64,000 bases of DNA from HRBIN30 sp964534275 (GTDB taxonomy: Bacteria > Desulfobacterota > Binatia > HRBIN30), in assembly GCA_964534275.1 (NCBI GenBank), contig CAZHQG010000007.1:62001-126000 (forward strand). The letters are read 5' to 3'. Positions 37,460 to 45,168 of this stretch are shown here, piece by piece (position 1 is the first letter of the stretch; every line of letters begins with the position of its first letter). The position numbers were made by a program, and so were the translations under genes. The notes beneath the pieces are model-generated. The model saw only the letters and a list, made by a program, of their open reading frames with translations. It searched no databases and was not told where the DNA came from.

Positions 37460-39186
37460 GCGGCGTTGGCCTTCATTTCGTCCGTGAATCCCAGCAAATT
37501 CAGAACGGTGCAGTTCACAGCCGCGGCGATGTCGATCCCGACGGACAAGCTTTCGTGGTAGTGGGAAGGAACACGCCGACCAGGGAAGTTCGGATCGTAG
37601 GACTGTCCCTGACAGGGGTCGCGAGCTTCTTCGTCGATCGACGGCGCCGGGTAAAAGTCGTAACCCGGAACAACGTAACCAAGCTCGTCAGGCGACAGGC
37701 CAAGAAAAATCCGGTAGGGTGCTCTGAGGTAATTCACCAGGGCAGGTTCGAAGGGTGCACCGGTGTGCGCTTGGGGACAGTCGCGGCGGTGGTGCGTTTC
37801 CACGCCGTACACGAGTTCGGGAAACACCTCGCCCGGAAGGGTCACGATTTGCACTTGAGGCCGAGCTTGGTGGTCGAGGAGCTGGAGCACTTGTTGCTCC
37901 ATAGGCACGCAGATCCCTGTTCCTGGGGGACAGTGATCTTGGCGAAAGATTTCTTCATCGAGATCAAGCAAACCAATTTGGTTTGCGAAGAAGAAGAGAG
38001 CATTGGAGCCAGCCAAGTAGTAACGAGTTTGCCGCAGGTCGAGTGACGTCACTTCGACGTCTTGGCCTTGATTGCGGAGGGCGCGGACAGCTGCGTCCCC
38101 GACAACCTCGCCGATGCGCTGCGTCCGTGCAAAGCTGAGGTCGTCGCGTCGATCGAACTCATTGCCGCCGGTACCCCGAGGGTCGGCGTTGCCCACACAG
38201 GTGTCGCCAACGATTTCCACCGCACCGAGGTCGCCAGAGAAATACACGGCAGTACCCCCAAGAGCCTGTTCTACTCGCGCGCGAATGAATCCGGGAAAGT
38301 CGGAGCTTACGTAGAGGTTGCGATCCTCTAACGACTCCGGGTGCGTGTTCCAATTGATCAGGGTGGCCACCGTGCTGTTGTCCTCCGCGACAAACTGCAG
38401 GATGCGGAGTTCGTCGTCGAAAAACCAAGGCGGGCGACAGCGTGTGCGCACCTGTAGCCCGCGCAGGTCAAGGTCGAGTCGGGGATTGGTCACCGCCGCT
38501 CGCACCCGTACGGGGCGCATCGATTCTGGGCGCGCCGCCTGCTGGATTGCGCGGGCCACCTGGCGGTCGACGAACTGCAAGTACAGTGGAAACTTCCCAT
38601 CGCGGAACGCCTCGGCCCCCCACAAACCGAGGGCGTCCGGCGCCTCGTGATTGTGCGTACTGGAATACAGGAACGCATCGATTCCGAGGCTCGGATCGAC
38701 TAGGGCTTCAGCGTGCGCAAATCCGTAGTACCTGCCGTGCTTGAGAGTGCCAACGAGGTCCACGCTGACTAACGCCACCTTCGTGTCGCCGGCTTCTAGC
38801 ACCAGGGCTCGGGCCCAAATGTCATCGTGGCACCCGAGAGCAATGCGATTGCTGCCGAAACCGGCCAGGAAGATGCCGTCGTACTTTGTGCGAGAACTCG
38901 CATCGAGCTCCGAGTTGCGAGGATCGTTCACGTAAAGCTCACCGAGGTCCCAGCGTCCGTTCCCGTTTTTGTCTTCGAACGTTTCCCCCCAAACACCGGT
39001 GGCGGTGATAGGACCATCCCAGTCGGGATGTTCGCCGCAGGGGGTGATCGGGACGGCTGCGACGCCGACGCGTAAAGGAGGCGTTGTTTGTAAGGGTCGC
39101 GTCGGTTCGCCGTCGTCACCGCACGCAGTGAGGAGCAAGGGAAACAGAGGCAGGAACGACAGTATTTTCGCTCGGATGGCGCCCAT
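37423..39186 (-). CDS. Neutral ceramidase-like lipoprotein
   Basis: The 587-residue product has a lipoprotein signal (AKILSFLPLFPLLLTACGDD). The body resembles the alkaline/neutral non-lysosomal ceramidase superfamily: LRVGVAAVPITPCG, IALGCHDDIWARALVLEAGD, LVSVDLVG, the active-site region YSSTHNHEAPDALGLWG, TLINWNTHPESLEDRN, SSDFPGFIRARVEQALGG and VQIVTLPGEVFPEL. A calcium-binding loop of EF-hand/dockerin type (DKNGNGRWDLGE) interrupts the N-terminal part. It is probably a surface or periplasmic amidohydrolase; its lipid substrate is unproven. The ATG at 39186 is preferred to an upstream start because it begins the signal peptide. Confidence 0.82.
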   Translation of the reverse strand: MGAIRAKILSFLPLFPLLLTACGDDGEPTRPLQTTPPLRVGVAAVPITPCGEHPDWDGPITATGVWGETFEDKNGNGRWDLGELYVNDPRNSELDASSRTKYDGIFLAGFGSNRIALGCHDDIWARALVLEAGDTKVALVSVDLVGTLKHGRYYGFAHAEALVDPSLGIDAFLYSSTHNHEAPDALGLWGAEAFRDGKFPLYLQFVDRQVARAIQQAARPESMRPVRVRAAVTNPRLDLDLRGLQVRTRCRPPWFFDDELRILQFVAEDNSTVATLINWNTHPESLEDRNLYVSSDFPGFIRARVEQALGGTAVYFSGDLGAVEIVGDTCVGNADPRGTGGNEFDRRDDLSFARTQRIGEVVGDAAVRALRNQGQDVEVTSLDLRQTRYYLAGSNALFFFANQIGLLDLDEEIFRQDHCPPGTGICVPMEQQVLQLLDHQARPQVQIVTLPGEVFPELVYGVETHHRRDCPQAHTGAPFEPALVNYLRAPYRIFLGLSPDELGYVVPGYDFYPAPSIDEEARDPCQGQSYDPNFPGRRVPSHYHESLSVGIDIAAAVNCTVLNLLGFTDEMKANAACRRTFALGSGS

Positions 39187-39422
39187 ACGCGCGACGACTA
39201 CTCGACGTGGCGCGGCCAAGTCAACTGCATCGGGTTTGCCACCGCGCGCTCGTAAGCACCAAAAACCAGTGGGGACCACGGGCCGGAGACCCTTGGGAAT
39301 GATCTAGGCGAACAAACTCTCCGCCTCTTCTGTTCTCATACTGGGTGTTTGGTTTGGATGGACTCGCCCTGGCTTTGCCGGTGGCTTTTCTTTTCCAGGA
39401 TGTGCGTGTAATTGCAGCACCG

Positions 39423-39845
39423 ATGGCTGAGTTGTGTAACGCATGCGGCGCCTGTTGTCGGGTCATTTACGTCGACCAATCCCCCGAAGAGATTCGTGCG
39501 ATTGCGCAGCTGACGCGCGTATTGGGAATTCCGTCGGACATGCAATTCGCTGCGGAGCACTGGCGGCCGCTAACGCGTGAAGAAGCGATGGTTCGAAATC
39601 CCTTCTACACTCGCCAACTTCCCGCCGATGCTCATTTGTACACCTGCGATCAATTAGGCGAAGATGGGCGCTGCCAGGCGTACGAAATTCGGCCGTTGGT
39701 GTGTCGCGGTTACCCTTGGTATGGCGCGAAACCTGAAGCAATTCCTTTGGCGGACCCAGAATGCGGCTACAAAGCGGAGCTCCCCGCGGCTCCGAGCGAC
39801 AATGCCGGGAGGAAGGCCAAACGAAGGCATGCCCCCGACGCGTGA
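39423..39845 (+). CDS. YkgJ-family Cys-cluster protein
   Basis: The 140-residue protein has the CxxCxxCC motif at its N terminus (ELCNACGACC) and a second set, CDQLGEDGRCQAYEIRPLVCRGYP, which fits the zinc- or iron-chelating family often annotated UPF0153/YkgJ. The cysteines probably bind an Fe-S cluster or zinc. The biochemical role of the family is unknown. The ATG at 39423 is chosen because the motif begins at once after it. It ends three bases from the convergent small gene. Confidence 0.85.
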   Translation: MAELCNACGACCRVIYVDQSPEEIRAIAQLTRVLGIPSDMQFAAEHWRPLTREEAMVRNPFYTRQLPADAHLYTCDQLGEDGRCQAYEIRPLVCRGYPWYGAKPEAIPLADPECGYKAELPAAPSDNAGRKAKRRHAPDA

Positions 39846-39848
39846 AAC

Positions 39849-40064
39849 TTATACACGGCGGTTTGGAGGGGGCTCCAAAACATCTTCACCCCGCAGATCG
39901 GTGAGCAGCCGAGCCGCTTCGTGACGCACTTCGACGAGTTTCGGGTGTTGGAGGATCCATTCGAGCAAGACTTCCACGCGCCGAATCCAAAGTTCGGCTT
40001 CCTCGGCAGCTTGCCGGTCAGGCACGTGCTCCAAAGCTTGCTCTAAGGTGCGGTTCACTGACAT
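39849..40064 (-). CDS. Small helical protein, hypothetical
   Basis: A 71-residue frame starts at an ATG and is almost wholly helical (RTLEQALEHVPDRQAAEEAELWIRR in two parts, WILQHPKLVEVRHEAARLL), with a charged C terminus. It has amphipathic spacing and normal composition for a real protein, but no family match. It is convergent with the YkgJ-like gene. I rate it as probable rather than certain. Confidence 0.5.
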   Translation of the reverse strand: MSVNRTLEQALEHVPDRQAAEEAELWIRRVEVLLEWILQHPKLVEVRHEAARLLTDLRGEDVLEPPPNRRV

Positions 40065-40206
40065 GTTTCTGCATTGCCCTCGTGTCGCGGAGTACTCGCT
40101 TTTTCAGGTTTGCGGGAAGCATTCCTTCAATAAAAGACCGGCGAGGTCGTCAAGGGTGGAGTTCTACCTGACAGGCTGGGCGGCGCGCGGCATTTTGAGG
40201 TTTGCG

Positions 40207-40719
40207 ATGGTCTCGCTGTGGGCGGTGATTCTGAGCGTACTTCTTGCGGCTTGTGGCGCCCAAATGCCTAACAGCCTAAACCTCCCCGAGGTGCGCGAGG
40301 TGCGGATTGCCGAAGCGCAAAACGGAGTGGGGATCGGAGAGCGGGTACGCTGGGGCGGAACGATTTCTACGGTGGTCGTCCGGCAGGACGAAACGTGCAT
40401 GCAAATCGTGGCGCGGCCGCTCGATGAGCGAGCTCGCCCCCGGCTGGTAGACCGCAGCGACGGGCGATTTTGGGCATGCAGCCAAGGATTTTTAGACCCC
40501 GAGATCTATGCTCGCGGTCGATCGGTCACGGTCGTCGGGCGGTTGACGGAGGTGCGGGAGGAAAGGATTGGCGAGCGCCCATATCGTTTCCCGGTTGTCC
40601 GAGTCGAGCAATTGGTGTTGTGGCCGCGATCGGCACGGACCCAGGTGCGCTACATCACTCCTGGTTGGTACTGGTGGGATCCCTGGTTCTGGGGACCACC
40701 GTACGTGCGCCCTCGATAG
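40207..40719 (+). CDS. Slp-family outer-membrane lipoprotein
   Basis: The 170-residue protein has a lipoprotein signal (VILSVLLAACGAQ) and the Slp pattern: VGERVRWGGTISTV-like strand, MQIVARPLDERARPRLVDRSDGRFWACSQGFLDPEIYARGRSVTVVG in consecutive blocks, and GERPYRFPVVRVEQLVLW. Slp proteins are carbon-starvation-linked outer-membrane lipoproteins of Gram-negative bacteria. The tail here is Trp-rich (WYWWDPWFWGPPY). The ATG at 40207 begins the signal peptide; longer upstream frames lack it. Confidence 0.88.
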   Translation: MVSLWAVILSVLLAACGAQMPNSLNLPEVREVRIAEAQNGVGIGERVRWGGTISTVVVRQDETCMQIVARPLDERARPRLVDRSDGRFWACSQGFLDPEIYARGRSVTVVGRLTEVREERIGERPYRFPVVRVEQLVLWPRSARTQVRYITPGWYWWDPWFWGPPYVRPR

Positions 40720-40938
40720 GTCGGAGCGCTCCCCTCGTTTTGCGAGCCCAGGTAGCAGACGGAGTGCGGCTCCGAACATCTGGGCCGGACAGACCGTGCA
40801 ACCGGTTCGAGCCGCAATCACGCCCGCGGTCGGTCGCCGGTAGGTTCGAATCCGCCGGGAACGTGTTTGCGCAGTAGGTTTTCCGGCTGCAACAGATTCG
40901 TCAGGGGTTTTGGAGGAACCGCAAAGGAGCGTGGCCTG

Positions 40939-41277
40939 TCAAACCCCGGCACGCGGCGGCGTTTTTTTGCGCTGCGAAGTGCGTTCGGTTCTCTGCACGG
41001 GCTTCCCTGTCGCGGCTGCAATGGCCGACAGAACGTCGCTTGCCGGATGCACGCGCATGCGGAGCGTGGGGCCGTAATGCAAAACGAACGAGTTCACTGC
41101 TTCGACCGAGTCCGCCTCGAAAATCGCGATGCCCCGGAACGCTGGCTGGTGATCGGGCCACACATACTCGCCGAGAAAACGGAACCCTTCGGGCATGTGC
41201 TCGGACCACTCGAGGCGTTTAGCAATTGCAGCGTCAAGATCCTCCCAAGTGAGCTCGTACTCGGCAACGAACAGCAT
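40939..41277 (-). CDS. Small DUF3303-like protein
   Basis: The 112-residue protein begins MLFVAEYELTWEDLDAAIAKRLEW, then FRFLGEYVWPDHQPAFRGIAIFEAD and a helix EAVNSFVLHYGPTLRMRV. This ferredoxin-like pattern matches small dimeric alpha-beta barrel proteins of the DUF3303/YCII type. The C terminus is basic (RTSQRKKTPPRAG). No catalytic role is known. It follows the PHA-synthase-like gene by 23 bp on the same strand, so they are probably co-transcribed. Confidence 0.7.
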   Translation of the reverse strand: MLFVAEYELTWEDLDAAIAKRLEWSEHMPEGFRFLGEYVWPDHQPAFRGIAIFEADSVEAVNSFVLHYGPTLRMRVHPASDVLSAIAAATGKPVQRTERTSQRKKTPPRAGV

Positions 41278-41300
41278 TGTGTCTCCTCGGATGAACTGGA

Positions 41301-42599
41301 CTAACTCGCAGCAGCCTGCATGCGGGTGGCGGGCTTCGCGATCGCGTGGCGGGATTGCCTGGCCTTCGCCCTTCTTGAGCGAGCGGCAAGCCAGCGGGCC
41401 ATGGGTTCCCAAACTTGCGTTGGTGCTTGCGAGCCAGCGAGGATGCCCATGTGCCCGGCGGGCACAAGGAGAAATGTTTTGTCTTTGCTCCCGACCTTGC
41501 CTAATAGGGCTCGCACTGCCGCCGGTGGGGCAACTTGATCGGTCTTTCCAGCGAACACGAGAACGTTACTGTGCACGTTGCGCAAATGCACGACCTTTCC
41601 ACCCAGTGTAAGCTGCCCCCTCGCCAGCTTGTTTTGCTGCATAAACTCGCGAGTGAACTGGACAAATGCATCCCGTGGGTAGTCGATGAACTGCCCGACC
41701 CACTGATTCATCGCATCGAAGCCGGTGACGTACTCGTGATTCCAAAGGTTCAAAAACAAGTCCGTGTACCGCGTGAGATTTTTCATGGGCGTGAGCAACC
41801 GAAATGCTGTGCTCGACAGGCCTCCGGGCACGTTCCCTAACGTATGGGCGAGCGTTTCGACTTGCTTGCCCGCCAGTTTGGCTACCCACGCCAAGATCCC
41901 CATTTTGCTCATGTCTACCGGAGTTGCGATGCACACGATATTCCGCACGTCGTGGTCGCCCTCGGCTGCCACGTACATGAGACAGAACACTCCGCCCATG
42001 CAGTAGCCGAGGAGGGACAAGGTCTCGACGCCGGAGTCCTCGCGCACGGCTCGGCACGCTGCTGGCAGCCACTCGACCACGTACTGGTCGAGGCGAACGA
42101 TTTGATCGGCTTCGTCAGGTTCGCCGAAGTCCACCACGTACGGTTGAAAGCCGCGTTCCAGCAAAAACGCGACAAGGCTCCGGCCAGGATACAGGTCGTA
42201 AATAAAGGGCTTGACCATCAAAGGCGGCACTAGGACGATCGGTACCGGATAGCGTTGTTTCACCGACCCGAGGTGGTACCGGCGCACTTCCAGCTTGCCT
42301 TGATGCAAAATGGTAGTGTACGGGGTGCGACCAACCACAGTTTTGGGATCGCGAAGAAGCCAATCGAGTCCGTTTAAGAATCGCAGGAGTGCGCGCTGGG
42401 CTTCGATGCGCCCTCGCCAATCACCCCGCTGAAGGAGAGTACCGATCATGTGGAAAGGCACCGTAAGCGCAGTGTGGCACCTTGTCAACGCAACGAGCCT
42501 GCGGTAGCGCCAGCGCACACGTGTGCGCCGTCCGGGCTCTACCGCGAAAGGGAATTTTGGGTTGTCATTTGACGCGCCATTGCGCAGGATGGTAGCCAT
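41301..42599 (-). CDS. Class III-type poly(3-hydroxyalkanoate) synthase-like alpha/beta hydrolase
   Basis: The 432-residue protein shows the PhaC pattern: VPIVLVPPLMVKPFIYDL, the lipase-like box with a Cys nucleophile in LSLLGYCMGGVFCL, VDFGEPDEADQ, YWWF-region analogue FLNLWNHEY, and the catalytic His in VPAGHMGILAG with DQVAPP. Class III synthases (PhaC with PhaE) polymerise hydroxyacyl-CoA. At 430 residues it is longer than the roughly 355 of PhaC III because of an N-terminal extension. No phaE, phaA or phaB gene is near, so a role as an acyltransferase or depolymerase cannot be excluded. An internal Met at 42449 is an alternative start. Confidence 0.8.
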   Translation of the reverse strand: MATILRNGASNDNPKFPFAVEPGRRTRVRWRYRRLVALTRCHTALTVPFHMIGTLLQRGDWRGRIEAQRALLRFLNGLDWLLRDPKTVVGRTPYTTILHQGKLEVRRYHLGSVKQRYPVPIVLVPPLMVKPFIYDLYPGRSLVAFLLERGFQPYVVDFGEPDEADQIVRLDQYVVEWLPAACRAVREDSGVETLSLLGYCMGGVFCLMYVAAEGDHDVRNIVCIATPVDMSKMGILAWVAKLAGKQVETLAHTLGNVPGGLSSTAFRLLTPMKNLTRYTDLFLNLWNHEYVTGFDAMNQWVGQFIDYPRDAFVQFTREFMQQNKLARGQLTLGGKVVHLRNVHSNVLVFAGKTDQVAPPAAVRALLGKVGSKDKTFLLVPAGHMGILAGSQAPTQVWEPMARWLAARSRRAKARQSRHAIAKPATRMQAAAS

Positions 42600-42689
42600 G
42601 ATGGCATTTGGGGAAGAAAACTCGCAACGCAACGGGAGGGTGGGCGCAGCTCACTGCGGTGCGCCGTGTGCAGTGATGGACGGGAGACC

Positions 42690-44525
42690 ATGAGAAGAAC
42701 AGGATCGGAGATCGCGTCGGTTTTGCTGATGTGTTGGATGCTTGGTGGATGTGGCACGGAGTCGAACTTGGATGTCCGTCATCCACCTCCTCCGACCGCA
42801 CCCAGGTTGCAGGTTCGCATAGGTGGCCAAGTGCGGATGCCCGATGGCCGCGTGGCTTACCAACCGAAGTGGCTCGGGTGGATCAGCGAGGCCTTGATCC
42901 AGCGGGCGGAGGCATTGCTGGCCGCCAACGTGCAACCCGTCGGGCCGGGTGTGCGGGTATCGTTAGGTGTTTTGCGTGCAGATGGTTCCATCGAAGGGCC
43001 GCTGGCTACTGCCGCAACCGCTCAAAATGGTCGCTACCAACTGGCGCTACCAGACGGCCGGGACCCGGCGTCGGTATGCCGGTACGTGGTGTACGTCGGG
43101 GAAGCAAGCAATGGCACGCTGACGCGTGCACTGGTGACCGCAGCGGATGACGCGCAGGACATTGACTTTCAAACCGAAGCTCTTGTGCGGCTCCTTTTGG
43201 ACCGTGCGGCTGCCGGGTTTGACTTGTGTGCTGCAAACGTCACCGAACTACGCGCGCTCACGAGTAGGATTCGTGCATTGCCGGACGTTGTCGTTGGCGT
43301 GAACGCTGCCGATGTGAACTTGAAAGCCCGGCAAATTGCCGGCGCGGACGAGGTGCTGCAATCGTTGCTCGACCAGGCGCTCGCACCTACACCAACGCCT
43401 GTGCGCACCCCACGGTATACCTTCACCGCTAGCCCCACGCGTACGTCCACCGCCACGCGCACCGCGACGCCGACGCGTACGCAAACGCCTACCCGCACGA
43501 ATACCCCAACAATCACGCCGACTCGCCCACCAACACGTACGCCGACCCCAGGTGCGCCAACGGCAACTTCGACCGCTTCCCCCGCTTCGACGGGCGTTAC
43601 GCCGGGTGCTCCCTCCCCAACCCCCACGGCAACCGCCACGCAACCCGCGGAGGAGGAACTCGTGCGGACCTGCACGCTACGCCCAGGCACGACAGCGTCG
43701 CGGGTGTTCGTACAACTTCCGGAGTTCGGGCTTTCGATCAACTTGTCCGGACGCCAGGAGTGGCGCTTCGCGCCTCCAGATGAAAATGGCGTCCGGCAAA
43801 TAACCGTTCCTCGAGAGGGGACGGTGTTCAATCGGGTGAGTTTGCCGGTAGGTGCCGGGTTTGCGTGCGTTCGTTTGTCTGCAGATAGTTCTGGGTTCGT
43901 GGACTGCGACGGTGGCACGGTAGGCTACAACACGCTCATCGAGCAGGACCACAATACCACGAATCCTCCAGGACCTAACGGCGGCTTGCCGCAAGATCCC
44001 GAATGTACTGCTACTGCCACACTTCCCGACGGGCAGGTGAGCCGTGCGACCCTAGAAGGCTCTGGCGACCCACATCCTGGCGTGTGCCGCAGTCCTGTGA
44101 AGGCCACGCGCACGGGCGAGTTCCCTGCCGGGGGGATGCTGCTGTACGAGAATTTGTGTCTACGCATCCAGGAACCTGGGAGCATGGACCCGTGCCCGCC
44201 GGCCACCGAGCCCTGCGATCCGGAGGCAGGGGAGCTTGCGCTCAGTGGCTCGATCACTTCCGGTACGACGGAGGTGGTCATCTATGACCAGGGAAATACC
44301 GACAAGGTTATGCGGGACGCTACCGCGCAGTGTGGCTCCGTGCCTTGCGTGGCCAAGGTCGTGGGCGCGCCGTTCCCTTGCCAAGCGATCGAATCCGGCG
44401 ATTTGAGCAGCGGCCGCCTTGGATTCGGGTTCCCAGTGCTGGACGTGCCTCTGCTGAACTCCCACTTCGATCTCATCGGAATCCTGTCCGTCATGTGCCA
44501 ACCCCCTCCAACACCAGCGCCCTGA
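42690..44525 (+). CDS. Surface lipoprotein with Thr/Pro-rich linker
   Basis: The 611-residue protein begins with a lipoprotein signal (IASVLLMCWMLGGCGTES). An N-terminal domain with a possible carboxypeptidase-regulatory-like strand set (VRVSLGVLRADGSI; NGRYQLALPDGRDP) and a helical part follow. Then comes a linker of about 85 residues, coded near 43387-43650, built of TPTRTxTPT units, and a Cys-containing C-terminal domain (VRTCTLRPG; FGFPVLDVPLLNSHFDLIG). Such linkers separate domains on the cell surface and are common in some uncultured delta-proteobacterial relatives. No catalytic domain was recognised. Confidence 0.75.
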   Translation: MRRTGSEIASVLLMCWMLGGCGTESNLDVRHPPPPTAPRLQVRIGGQVRMPDGRVAYQPKWLGWISEALIQRAEALLAANVQPVGPGVRVSLGVLRADGSIEGPLATAATAQNGRYQLALPDGRDPASVCRYVVYVGEASNGTLTRALVTAADDAQDIDFQTEALVRLLLDRAAAGFDLCAANVTELRALTSRIRALPDVVVGVNAADVNLKARQIAGADEVLQSLLDQALAPTPTPVRTPRYTFTASPTRTSTATRTATPTRTQTPTRTNTPTITPTRPPTRTPTPGAPTATSTASPASTGVTPGAPSPTPTATATQPAEEELVRTCTLRPGTTASRVFVQLPEFGLSINLSGRQEWRFAPPDENGVRQITVPREGTVFNRVSLPVGAGFACVRLSADSSGFVDCDGGTVGYNTLIEQDHNTTNPPGPNGGLPQDPECTATATLPDGQVSRATLEGSGDPHPGVCRSPVKATRTGEFPAGGMLLYENLCLRIQEPGSMDPCPPATEPCDPEAGELALSGSITSGTTEVVIYDQGNTDKVMRDATAQCGSVPCVAKVVGAPFPCQAIESGDLSSGRLGFGFPVLDVPLLNSHFDLIGILSVMCQPPPTPAP

Positions 44526-45168
44526 ACGCACAGAAAATTGGGCAGCTTCGATGTGCGACCCAGACAGCCGGGTTCCTCGAATGCTTGCGCGCCATCCATC
44601 TGCGGATGCGCGCGTGCCGGGGCACTTGGCACTTTGGCTTTACGTTGGAGGCCAGGGTAGCTTCCCTTCCACTCACAGTTCACGTTCAATCGTATAATCA
44701 GGCGCGGCGTTGTTTGGGCACGGACGCGATGGCAGGGGCGACCCGAAGGATCGCCCCTGCCACCGCAATCCAATCGCACGACGCCCTCCTTTCACGCCTA
44801 GACTTTGCGGAGGTAGGGCCACTCATCGGGTCCTTAGGACGTTCTAGGGGCGTGAATCTCTATGTCTGCAAGGGGGGACGGTGCGTGGCTCTGATTCCAG
44901 CATGCCTTGCTAAGGCCACTCGCATGTCCCGCACGTGATGCGGGAGTAGCCGGTTTTCAGGAACGCTGGCTAACCCCTGGCCAGGGGTCGTCCCGTGTCG
45001 ACGGCGAGCCGGAAAGCTGCGTCTTGTAATCGTGAGCGCGTCCCGAGAAATACGGCGCACTTTGTACCCCTAGCTTTCGCGCATCGGTAGGTGGTGCCCA
45101 GGCGGAAATTCATCTCGAATGCGGTGCTGGTCAACTCTTGGAAGCTGCGGCGCGGGTACGCGAGAGGA
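44526..45168. other. Convergent intergenic region, boundary of the CRISPR-Cas island
   Basis: About 640 bp between the Thr/Pro lipoprotein and the last cas-island gene. No convincing gene. It holds a hairpin with the CCCGAAGGA loop (44731-44761) and a 16-bp perfect palindrome ACCCCTGGCCAGGGGT (44973-44988), which could end the minus-strand cas transcript. Confidence 0.5.
44731..44761. repeat. Hairpin with CCCGAAGGA loop, copy 2
   Basis: GGCAGGGGCGA (44731-44741) and TCGCCCCTGCC (44751-44761) make a perfect 11-bp stem around the loop CCCGAAGGA, the same nine bases as at 21757-21765. The stems differ in sequence and length, so the loop is conserved while the stem changes. Both copies lie between convergent genes. 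Confidence 0.65.

Noticed and set aside
40780..40860. Two GGTTCGA strings after the Slp gene that look like tRNA T arms
   Set aside because: Stems pair at only three of five positions and no D arm, anticodon arm or acceptor stem could be found.
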